From Lepus europaeus (lineage: Eukaryota > Chordata > Mammalia > Lagomorpha > Leporidae), in NCBI RefSeq assembly GCF_033115175.1, contig NC_084827.1, positions 144,329,701 through 144,393,700 of the forward strand: a stretch of 64,000 bases of DNA. The letters run 5' to 3'. Position 1 is the stretch's first letter; the number at the start of each line of letters is the position of its first letter. The notes beneath the pieces are model-generated. The model was given only the letters and a program-made list of their open reading frames with translations, was not told where the DNA came from and searched no databases. The position numbers and the translations under genes were made by a program. Shown in pieces: positions 61,501 through 64,000 of this stretch.

Positions 61501-62287
61501 GCAGGACTGGGCAGTGAGCTCGCCTGAGCAGCAGAATAGAGAGACACAAATGAAGCCAGATTACTAAAACCAATTCTTCAATGCACAAATAATCTTTACT
61601 CCAACAAGATCAAGAACTTTCAGGGAACCATGATCTCACCTAAAGAGCAAAATACGTTGCCAGAAACCAGTCCTCTAGAAACTGAAATTTCCAAATACTC
61701 ATATGAAAGTTTCAAAATAACCATATTAAGGAAATGCAATGAAATTAAAGAGGACAAAGACAAATGATTCAGTGTTCTAACACTGAGGGTAGATTTGATA
61801 GAGAGATGGAAATAATTAAACAAAATTAATCAGAAATCCTTCAACTGAAAAATACATTAAGTGAAATTAAAAACACAGTAGGGGCCGGTGCGATGTTTGC
61901 AATTTTTGTGTTTCTTAAGTTTTTATTAAAATTTTTAAATTAAAGATGACAACATGGAGGCTTATATGGTTTTAGTGAACTACCTAAGACCTTACAGCTA
62001 GTTGTGGTAGAGGCAATAGTCCATCTCAGCCCTGTGCTCTACGGTACAGGTGAATTCTGCCACATTATCCCAGGACATGTCTGCAACAGTCCAGGTTGAC
62101 AAGGGATTGCTTGTTCTCACTTTTATTCCTTCCTGGCATGTTACTTGGTCCGTTTTTGCTGCAGGTGATTTGTGTGGGTCAGATTGTCTGTGCTGTGGCT
62201 GCTGACTCGTACGCCCATGCCAAGCAAGCCACAAGGAAGGTGAAGATTGTGTACGAAGATGTGGAGCCCGTGATTGTGAGCATTCAG
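13763..62287 (+). CDS. AOX2: Aldehyde oxidase, AOX2-like (former AOX3L1): first 19 coding exons
   Basis: Nineteen exons join into 704 codons with no stop, frameshift or broken splice dinucleotide. In order: the N-terminal [2Fe-2S] domain with Cys47, 52, 55 and 77; the second [2Fe-2S] domain with Cys117, 120, 152 and 154; a linker; the FAD domain with GNTSLG (267-272) and SLGGHI (354-359); and the start of the Moco domain ([19 protein letters not shown]). The enzyme is a cytosolic oxidase passing electrons from Moco through two Fe-S clusters to FAD and O2. Identification as AOX2 rests on remembered similarity to mouse AOX2 ([43 protein letters not shown]) and on position after AOX4. Human AOX2 is a pseudogene, so an open copy is informative. 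The gene continues beyond the window; about 16 exons are expected there. Confidence 0.92.
15200..15257 (+). CDS. AOX2: AOX2 exon 2
   Basis: It encodes [19 protein letters not shown] plus one base of a Leu codon. The acceptor is ttttcatag. The donor gtatcc is weak (C at +5), but the phase-1 end fits exon 3 exactly. Confidence 0.9.
16412..16660 (-). mobile_element. Degraded CSINE, antisense, just before AOX2 exon 3
   Basis: The antisense body shows (GA)n, ttatttgaaaggctgagaga, tcccacatgggtggc and the head end acgccagcaccc. It ends about 250 bases upstream of exon 3. Confidence 0.82.
16909..17005 (+). CDS. AOX2: AOX2 exon 3, first [2Fe-2S] cysteines
   Basis: It encodes [20 protein letters not shown] and then [12 protein letters not shown]. 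Cys47, Cys52 and Cys55 are three of the four ligands of the N-terminal cluster. The acceptor is cccttccag. The donor gtatcc is again weak. The exon ends with TG, so the junction codon becomes TGT (Cys70), where relatives usually have Arg. Confidence 0.92.
17615..17652 (+). repeat. (TG)n followed by T27 upstream of AOX2 exon 4
   Basis: About six TG units run directly into about 27 T, ending 51 bases before the exon 4 start. It may serve as a distant pyrimidine tract. Confidence 0.9.
17704..17812 (+). CDS. AOX2: AOX2 exon 4
   Basis: After one junction base it encodes [20 protein letters not shown] through HPVQ (residues 71-106), supplying Cys77 of the first cluster. The acceptor aaactctgaag lacks a near pyrimidine tract; a long T run ends about 50 bases upstream. 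The donor is gtaaga. Confidence 0.9.
17892..18215 (+). mobile_element. CSINE, about 80 bases after AOX2 exon 4
   Basis: It runs from about gggtgcgctgacagtg to the caaataaatcagtc tail, with the gaaccagtggatggaagaca motif and a (CT)n region. Confidence 0.82.
19013..19046 (+). repeat. Interrupted (TG)n microsatellite
   Basis: TG units broken by a C and an ACA, in AOX2 intron 4. Confidence 0.85.
19392..19518 (+). CDS. AOX2: AOX2 exon 5, second [2Fe-2S] domain
   Basis: It encodes [20 protein letters not shown] and on to METLG (residues 107-148 plus one base). Cys117 and Cys120 bind the second cluster. The acceptor is ttgcttttag and the donor gtaagt. Confidence 0.95.
19557..19862 (+). mobile_element. 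CSINE in AOX2 intron 5
   Basis: It starts gggctggcactgtggc and ends in (AAAT)n. The target-site duplication ggatcaggatg is at 19546-19556 and 19863-19873. It starts 38 bases after the exon 5 donor. Confidence 0.9.
20463..20672. mobile_element. MITE-like DNA element with perfect terminal repeats
   Basis: A 210-base element has 12-base perfect inverted ends, tgagggtacttc (20463-20474) and gaagtaccctca (20661-20672). The imperfect palindrome extends inward (ttcatggagaatgg against cattttccatgagctttt). It has no coding capacity. A diverged relative lies at 62419. Confidence 0.75.
21297..21592 (+). mobile_element. Degraded CSINE in AOX2 intron 5
   Basis: It has gtggagcgggtgtttgccta at its start, cacgtgggagatctg in the body, and a long (CT)n block followed by gcctctcagaaaaacaaaa. 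Confidence 0.78.
22786..23015 (+). mobile_element. Partial CSINE in AOX2 intron 5
   Basis: It begins gagtgggcatttagcctagt and stops after tggtccagtcctggctggga; the CT-rich region and A tail are missing. Confidence 0.72.
23170..23237 (+). repeat. 34-base tandem duplication
   Basis: ctggccacagtttgatggat plus 14 more bases occurs twice in direct contact (23170-23203, 23204-23237), differing at one base (gatagg against gaaagg). Confidence 0.9.
23846..23907 (+). CDS. AOX2: AOX2 exon 6, CxC ligand pair
   Basis: It encodes [20 protein letters not shown] plus Pro; Cys152 and Cys154 complete the second cluster. The acceptor is ccgcccag. I chose the donor gtgagt at 23908; it gives a phase-0 end that fits exon 7. 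Confidence 0.93.
24160..24330. other. CpG-dense segment in AOX2 intron 6
   Basis: About 19 CpGs fall in roughly 150 bases (about 24170-24320), far above the surrounding intron. It starts about 250 bases after exon 6. I see no exon or known repeat in it. Confidence 0.7.
24640..25180 (-). mobile_element. MaLR/ERVL-like LTR, antisense, in AOX2 intron 6
   Basis: Motifs such as ggctcacagcactcaaggaa and aaattccaaaggttttagga follow the order of an old mammalian LTR seen again at 44860-46045. The exact family is not assigned. Confidence 0.55.
26010..26425 (+). mobile_element. Composite of two CSINEs in AOX2 intron 6
   Basis: A first partial copy (about 26010-26130) passes into a second body at about 26140 (gtgccagttcgagtcccc), ending in aaataaaataag. 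The head-type sequence occurs twice and only one tail is present, so this is a nested or recombined pair. Confidence 0.72.
26426..26790 (+). mobile_element. Old L1 3' UTR fragment
   Basis: ggtttatcagaggctggaga, ctctattgcacagtagg and the AT-rich end resemble the 3' ends of old mammalian L1s. Confidence 0.6.
26905..27298 (-). mobile_element. MaLR-type LTR (MLT1/MST-like), antisense
   Basis: The region from tcttagtctgctttgtgctg to aacattcaaaccacagca matches, in reverse, the well-known mammalian MaLR LTR from end to end. The triplet repeat starts directly at its edge. Confidence 0.75.
27299..27723 (+). repeat. G-free CAC/CAT/TAC triplet microsatellite
   Basis: About 425 bases are made almost wholly of CAC, CAT and TAC triplets with no G on the + strand. 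A 63-base unit is perfectly duplicated at 27313-27375 and 27376-27438. The tract directly follows a MaLR-type LTR and ends about 40 bases before AOX2 exon 7. The open frames across it on both strands are a by-product of its composition. Confidence 0.95.
27764..27844 (+). CDS. AOX2: AOX2 exon 7, linker between Fe-S and FAD domains
   Basis: This variable exon encodes [20 protein letters not shown] and seven more residues (170-196). The CCQ...CCLDQ pattern is what AOX proteins show in this linker. The acceptor is ttttcttctatag and the donor gtaaga, both phase 0. A large G-free triplet repeat ends about 40 bases upstream. Confidence 0.88.
28349..28711 (-). mobile_element. CSINE, antisense, young
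   Basis: The tail appears as T/A-rich sequence on the left and the head on the right (ends gagccacggcgctggcc). The target-site duplication cagtattaatctt is at 28336-28348 and 28712-28724. It lies in AOX2 intron 7. Confidence 0.92.
29955..31290 (-). mobile_element. Endogenous retrovirus remnant: LTR plus 3' env region
   Basis: On the - strand a 3' LTR spans about 30342-29955. It begins TGTTAG just after a polypurine tract (aaaatggggga) and contains an AATAAA signal (complement of 29989-29994). Upstream of it, about 30343-31290, weak coding resemblance to a retroviral envelope C-terminus with a hydrophobic segment can be seen, broken by stops. I see no gag or pol and no second LTR. The left border is uncertain. 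It lies in AOX2 intron 7, antisense to the gene. Confidence 0.7.
31291..32277. other. AOX2 intron 7, right part: unassigned
   Basis: About 1 kb of GC-moderate sequence lies between the ERV remnant and exon 8. I recognise neither a gene nor a repeat; it may be more of the ERV. Confidence 0.4.
32278..32358 (+). CDS. AOX2: AOX2 exon 8
   Basis: It encodes [20 protein letters not shown] and then IFPPELM (residues 197-223), the strongly conserved PLDPTQE.IFPPEL entry to the FAD domain. The acceptor is ttctcctaag and the donor gtatgt; both ends are phase 0. Confidence 0.95.
33195..33845 (+). mobile_element. L2 fragment, split by a CSINE
   Basis: acagagccatgaaaggactttc and tccctctgactcctgtgtgc, then gtagtggagatggagagaag, follow the order of LINE-2. 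The CSINE at 33251-33602 is inserted in it. Confidence 0.6.
33251..33602 (-). mobile_element. CSINE, antisense, young, inserted in L2
   Basis: It has a T run on the left and the head gagccacggcgcc on the right, with a short duplication gggagaga at 33243-33250 and 33603-33610. It splits an L2-like fragment in AOX2 intron 8. Confidence 0.88.
33849..34150 (+). mobile_element. CSINE in AOX2 intron 8
   Basis: It runs from gggctggcatcgtggtacag to a tctgtcttccaaatctgtg end with no clean A tail. Confidence 0.78.
34480..34760 (+). mobile_element. Further L2-like sequence
   Basis: gtgtcaagtgggtagttga and the following AG-rich text resemble the next part of L2. It probably belongs to the same copy as 33195-33845. 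Confidence 0.5.
35285..35780 (+). mobile_element. hAT-Charlie-like DNA transposon fossil
   Basis: The start caccatgattctcac and the end ggactacactttgagaagtg resemble the terminal sequences of hAT-Charlie elements. The interior (aagaccctcaagagctttt, gatttttgtaaatctctct-like stretches) fits too. It is non-coding. Confidence 0.65.
36648..36990 (-). mobile_element. CSINE, antisense, with poly-G run
   Basis: It has a (TTTA)n tail on the left and tgcaccatggtgccagcccc on the right. A near-perfect duplication (tttcccaYcttatttt) flanks it. A run of about 12 G starts near 36717. Confidence 0.87.
37948..38092 (+). CDS. AOX2: AOX2 exon 9, FAD-binding GNTSLG
   Basis: It encodes residues 224-271 plus one base, including [17 protein letters not shown] and [11 protein letters not shown]. 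GNTxxG contacts the FAD pyrophosphate in the family. The acceptor is tctcctgcag and the donor gtaggt. Confidence 0.95.
38530..38622 (+). CDS. AOX2: AOX2 exon 10
   Basis: It encodes [20 protein letters not shown] and [19 protein letters not shown] matches the FAD domain of AOX2. The acceptor is atcttttag and the donor gtgtgt; phases fit both neighbours. Confidence 0.92.
39329..39683 (+). mobile_element. CSINE, young
   Basis: It runs from gctggccctcgg to an (ACAAA)n/A tail. The target-site duplication ccctaatcaag is at 39318-39328 and 39684-39694. It lies in AOX2 intron 10. Confidence 0.92.
39850..39990 (+). mobile_element. Short L2-like fragment
   Basis: taccgtgtgccaggcactgg followed by ggtagtcctgtgggagagga is typical of L2 3' fragments. 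Confidence 0.5.
40438..40457 (+). repeat. (CA)n microsatellite
   Basis: About ten AC units in AOX2 intron 10. Confidence 0.9.
41745..42010 (+). mobile_element. L2 fragment in AOX2 intron 10
   Basis: cacggtgctaggcacagagg, ctggccctcgtggtgtttac and gacaggtgctatgcag are standard L2 motifs in order. An open frame of 139 codons crosses it by chance. Confidence 0.65.
42350..42501 (+). CDS. AOX2: AOX2 exon 11
   Basis: It encodes residues 303-353, including [27 protein letters not shown] and [10 protein letters not shown]. This FAD-domain stretch is the best evidence for AOX2 rather than another paralogue. The acceptor is ccctttcag and the donor gtacgt. Confidence 0.95.
42831..43130 (+). mobile_element. 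CSINE in AOX2 intron 11
   Basis: It runs from gggctggtgttctggcagag to an aatacataaataaatc tail. The flanks share an agaRaatagct sequence, a likely target-site duplication. It lies about 330 bases after exon 11. Confidence 0.84.
44194..44287 (+). CDS. AOX2: AOX2 exon 12
   Basis: It encodes [20 protein letters not shown] and [11 protein letters not shown] plus one base. SLGGHI and SDLNPIL are FAD-binding motifs of the family. The acceptor is gtttctttcag and the donor gtgagc. Confidence 0.95.
44763..44783 (+). repeat. (TG)n microsatellite
   Basis: About ten TG units in AOX2 intron 12. Confidence 0.9.
44860..46045 (-). mobile_element. MaLR/ERVL-like LTR, rearranged, in AOX2 intron 12
   Basis: Old LTR sequence (ctctagagtggctcacagga, cttttattctaatggatatt, ctcatcacatggttgg, tcattcgggaaattacaaag) runs antisense. 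A piece of the same family in the opposite direction sits inside at about 45545-45615. Confidence 0.55.
47039..47148 (+). CDS. AOX2: AOX2 exon 13
   Basis: It encodes [15 protein letters not shown] and [20 protein letters not shown] (residues 385-421). LKPEE.L.SV.IP is a family signature. The acceptor is ttccccaacag and the donor gtatga. Confidence 0.94.
47401..47720 (-). mobile_element. CSINE, antisense, in AOX2 intron 13
   Basis: It has a T run and aatttgaaagacagagttac on the left and the head ctacagcgcctgtccc on the right. Confidence 0.85.
49225..49575 (+). mobile_element. CSINE, young, close to AOX2 exon 14
   Basis: It runs from ggctggcgctgtggcttaac to an (AAAAC)n tail, with target-site duplication aaacccgactccc at 49212-49224 and 49576-49588. 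It ends about 310 bases before exon 14. Confidence 0.92.
49887..50071 (+). CDS. AOX2: AOX2 exon 14
   Basis: It encodes residues 422-482 plus two bases, starting [20 protein letters not shown] and including [11 protein letters not shown], the conserved end of the FAD-domain flavin loop. The acceptor is gttgttttgcag and the donor gtgagc. Confidence 0.95.
50384..50546 (+). CDS. AOX2: AOX2 exon 15
   Basis: It completes an Arg codon and encodes residues 484-537, including [38 protein letters not shown] and WRQLQMR. The acceptor is cttttgcatctag and the donor gtaaag. Confidence 0.95.
50840..50932 (+). CDS. AOX2: AOX2 exon 16
   Basis: It encodes [20 protein letters not shown] and [11 protein letters not shown] (residues 538-568), the linker from the FAD to the Moco domain. 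The acceptor is ctttatttcag and the donor gtcagt. An AT-rich inverted repeat lies about 100 bases after the donor. Confidence 0.92.
51013..51120. repeat. AT-rich tract with inverted repeat after AOX2 exon 16
   Basis: A (TG)n(TA)n tract contains arms atatatacttaatttcaa (51033-51050) and ttgaaattaagtacatat (51073-51090), which pair with one mismatch over a loop of about 22 bases. Confidence 0.8.
51190..51660 (+). mobile_element. Old L1 ORF2 fragment
   Basis: Degenerate ORF2-like DNA includes attctcaatcaaaataccaa and tacaaagctctggtaat. A CSINE interrupts it at 51661; a matching downstream part appears at 53991-54310. Confidence 0.65.
51661..51936 (+). mobile_element. CSINE, 5'-truncated
   Basis: The element starts inside the consensus at cccagttgcccctcttccag and ends in an (AAATAAAT)n tail. 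The tRNA-like head is missing. It interrupts an old L1 fragment in intron 16. Confidence 0.85.
51937..53461. other. AT-rich unassigned block in AOX2 intron 16
   Basis: This block is AT-rich with no long open frame. It sits between two halves of an old L1, so it is probably an inserted repeat that I cannot name. Confidence 0.4.
53462..53632 (+). mobile_element. CSINE with internal deletion
   Basis: The head gggcttgcattgtggtacag and the caaataaataaataaagc tail are both present, but the middle is missing, leaving about 170 bases. Confidence 0.8.
53698..53990 (-). mobile_element. CSINE, antisense
   Basis: The left side is agatttatctattttgaaag followed by a (GA)n block; the right side is gccacaatgctggcccc. 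It lies 66 bases from the previous CSINE in opposite orientation. Confidence 0.84.
53991..54324 (+). mobile_element. Old L1 fragment continued, cut by the younger L1
   Basis: taaaaccactaggaaaaaa, catagcctggggaagtcctt and aacctatcagactggcaaca are L1 ORF2-end motifs. The antisense L1 at 54325 interrupts it. Confidence 0.65.
54325..57497 (-). mobile_element. LINE-1, 5'-truncated, antisense to AOX2
   Basis: About 3.2 kb of L1 lies on the - strand in AOX2 intron 16. Read on its own strand it has an ORF2 C-terminal half in three pieces (57488-57114, 57109-56441, 56318-55560), an approximately 1.2 kb 3' UTR and a tail at the left. The first piece has the reverse-transcriptase FADD motif; the last has a Cys/His-rich [18 protein letters not shown] motif. 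Frame changes near 57110 and 56430 make it dead. The flanks carry similar ttgaaa(a)ttttttct sequences, a likely target-site duplication. It splits an older L1. Confidence 0.92.
55560..57488 (-). pseudogene. L1 ORF2 remnant (C-terminal half, frameshifted)
   Basis: Three open segments on the - strand follow the order of an L1 ORF2 protein: the end of the reverse-transcriptase domain with FADD, the middle thumb-like part, and the C-terminal Cys-rich part. The endonuclease and the first half of the polymerase are absent because the element is truncated. Two frame changes separate the segments. This is a retrotransposon relic, not a host gene. Confidence 0.88.
57655..57978 (-). mobile_element. CSINE, antisense
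   Basis: It runs from gaaaaaattttatttgtttg to ccgcaccacaacagccagcc, and follows the antisense L1 by about 150 bases. Confidence 0.82.
58000..59848. other. AOX2 intron 16, right end: little recognised
   Basis: 58005-58180 resembles an antisense old L1 end (cctagaagcagagtttc). From 58700 to 59480 I see no exon, although open frames of up to about 110 codons occur by chance. Confidence 0.4.
59849..60018 (+). CDS. AOX2: AOX2 exon 17, start of Moco domain
   Basis: It encodes residues 569-624 plus two bases: [32 protein letters not shown] and [18 protein letters not shown].....ATGEA marks the start of the Moco domain. The acceptor is cttaaacgcag and the donor gtaagt at 60019. Confidence 0.95.
60646..60760 (+). 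CDS. AOX2: AOX2 exon 18
   Basis: It completes Ile625 and encodes [20 protein letters not shown] and [18 protein letters not shown] (residues 626-663). The acceptor is ttcctccccag. The donor gtagtg is below consensus, but the phase is right. Confidence 0.93.
61560..61880 (+). mobile_element. Old L1 ORF1-like fragment
   Basis: A-rich sequence (gaaatgcaatgaaattaaag, atggaaataattaaacaaaa) resembles the coiled-coil-coding part of L1 ORF1. It is not open. Confidence 0.45.
62165..62287 (+). CDS. AOX2: AOX2 exon 19, last coding exon in window
   Basis: It encodes [20 protein letters not shown] and then [20 protein letters not shown] plus Gln (residues 664-704). VGQ..CAV.AD...A..A matches the Moco domain. 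The acceptor is ttttgctgcag and the donor gtaatg. The next family exon, beginning near the .EHNSF motif, is not seen before the window ends. Confidence 0.95.
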
Positions 62288-62418
62288 GTAATGTCAGCAT
62301 CTGCCAGTCTTTTGGTCATTTGTCAGTCTTTCCAGAAAGTTCCAAAGCATGTTGTGAAGCCCTTTCACCTTGTGACATTTTCCAGCTGCTATGCTGGTAT
62401 CAGAGACTGGAAAGTCTA

Positions 62419-62547
62419 TGAGGGTACTTCCCAAAGGCTGTGGAAAGGTGTCGTTAAAGATGATTTTGTTGTACTGGAAAACATTTGTGAACTCTGTACA
62501 GGTGTTTCATAATACGCACTTTCCACAGACTTCTTGAAGACCCCTAT
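62419..62547. mobile_element. Diverged relative of the MITE-like element
   Basis: It begins tgagggtacttcccaaaggc and ends ttcttgaagacccct, matching the ends of the 20463-20672 element with changes and a shorter middle. It starts 131 bases after AOX2 exon 19. Confidence 0.6.
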
Positions 62548-63099
62548 TTTCTCCTGAGAAACTCACATTGCCCTACTTGCTGGAAATGTGTCCTCTTAGC
62601 CCACTACAGATCTCTAGTTATTCCCATTGCCCCTAAGAACACTGGAAATACTATTGGGAAAGTTCCAGATTCCAAGGTTGGTATTGCCTCTCTGATGGAT
62701 TTTAACATTTTACATTTAAAATTCATTTTCCTTACCTCCTGTACAATGTTCCAGCTACCCTGGTCCTTTGCTGCCCTTAATCTTCTCTTTCCCTGTGTGC
62801 AACCAGTTCACTCTCATTTGTGGACAGTGGTCTTTTTTCTGGGCTTTTCTGCACTTTTTGCTGAGTTTCAAGGTAAAACTGCAGTGATTTCTTTTGTGCA
62901 TCCTGGATATGTATGCTAAAGAGGGCAATAGCGCAATTACCCAGAGAAGCAACAGGGAAAGAATTTATTTGCATTGTATTGGGCAGGTGGGGCAGCCCAC
63001 TGGATACCCTCTGCTCCTTTACCTAAGAACAGAAACTGAAGATCTGTCCACAAATGAATACAGTGAAATCACATCTCACTTGGGAACAGGTTCTTTATG

Positions 63100-64000
63100 A
63101 AAATAAAGAATGACCAAAATAAACCTTAACATACTACACCACTATACCAAGACAAACCAAGACAAAAAGTACTAAAAATTGAAAGGTCAAAAGTGAAATA
63201 CAAAAAGTACAAGACTAAACCATGGGAAAACTCCTTAATAATAATTTTAACTATGACCCAAACTCTAAACTCTGTAAGAGAAAAGATTAATCATTTGATT
63301 ACATATAACAAAGACAATGATAATAAACAGTCAAAAGAAGCATTAATTGGGAAAATATTTGCAAGCCATACTGTGATCAATAAGCCAAGTTCCTAAGTAT
63401 ATAAAGATTTCCTAGAAATCAGGAAGAAAAATCCAGTAGAAAAGTGAGCAAAGAATGCAAGGAGACAGAGCACAGGAAGAAAATACAAACAGCCCTTACA
63501 TAGGAAGAGATGTTTGCTGTACGAATAACAAGAGAAATTTAAATTACAAGCTACCATGAAATGCCACATTTAACCTACCAGATTGGCAAAAATGCAAAAG
63601 TTTGACAATTCATACACTTGGCAAACTGTGGGAAAACCGGTGCTCTCTTATCTTGCCAGTAGAAGCATAAACTGGGAACAGCATATATGAAGGGAAATTT
63701 AGAAATAACCATTGAAATTCCAAACGTGTGTACCCTTTAACCAGCCATCCCACTCTGGGAATTTACCATGCAGCTTAGCAGACCCACCTGCTAAAGAATG
63801 TGTTTTACAAGTTCTTCTTTGCAGCGTAATTTATAGTCATAAAATACTAGAAGCAACTCAAGAGTCCTTCGATGTATGCAGTGGGATCCTACGCAGCTGT
63901 ATAAATTTCTTAAAGAATGAGGATGTTCTCTCTGCACAAAAATAGAAAATTCTCCAAGTTACACTGTCAAGTGAAAGGCAAAATGCAGAGAAATATGCAA
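63100..64000 (+). mobile_element. Old L1 fragment at right edge
   Basis: accagattggcaaaaatgca, ccagccatcccactctggga and agaagcaactcaagagtcct are common L1 3'-end motifs in the right order. The element passes the window edge. Confidence 0.7.

Noticed and set aside
61881..61900. ggggccggtgcgatg, like the first bases of a CSINE
   Set aside because: Only about 15 bases match and no body follows; too short to call an element.
62288..64000. Possible AOX2 exon 20
   Set aside because: No acceptor followed by the expected AOX residues was found; the region is a MITE relative and old L1.

Overview
This is mammalian nuclear DNA, almost certainly from a rabbit or another lagomorph. The genes are split into short exons with GT-AG introns. 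The intron DNA is full of tRNA-derived C-type SINEs (lagomorph CSINE), a lagomorph-type LINE-1, and older L1, L2, MaLR-like LTR, ERV and hAT copies. Family names of repeats come from remembered consensus features, not from a database search.

The window lies in the aldehyde oxidase (molybdo-flavoenzyme) cluster. Two AOX genes are arranged head to tail on the + strand. Positions 1-9,5xx hold the last six coding exons of the upstream gene (best match AOX4; 1167-9028) and its 3' UTR. After a 4.7 kb intergenic stretch, a second gene starts at 13763 and runs past the right edge. Its first 19 coding exons (13763-62287, 704 codons, no stop or frameshift at any junction) encode both [2Fe-2S] domains, the FAD domain and the start of the molybdenum-cofactor domain. 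The protein resembles AOX2 (formerly AOX3L1) most closely. If the full gene has the usual 35 exons, about 16 lie beyond the window. Both products should be cytosolic homodimeric oxidases of aldehydes and N-heterocycles.

Everything else is intronic or intergenic repeat. I place about 21 CSINEs on both strands, five of them with clear target-site duplications. There is a 5'-truncated antisense L1 of about 3.2 kb between AOX2 exons 16 and 17, an antisense endogenous retrovirus remnant in intron 7, several MaLR-like LTRs, a hAT-Charlie-like element, L2 and old L1 pieces, and a MITE-like element with inverted termini. The most striking non-coding feature is a tract of about 425 nt with no G, made of CAC/CAT/TAC triplets, ending about 40 nt before AOX2 exon 7. 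I see no bacterial-type system, CRISPR array, rRNA or functional tRNA gene. The interest lies in the preserved AOX paralogues and in unusual sequence beside several of their splice sites.
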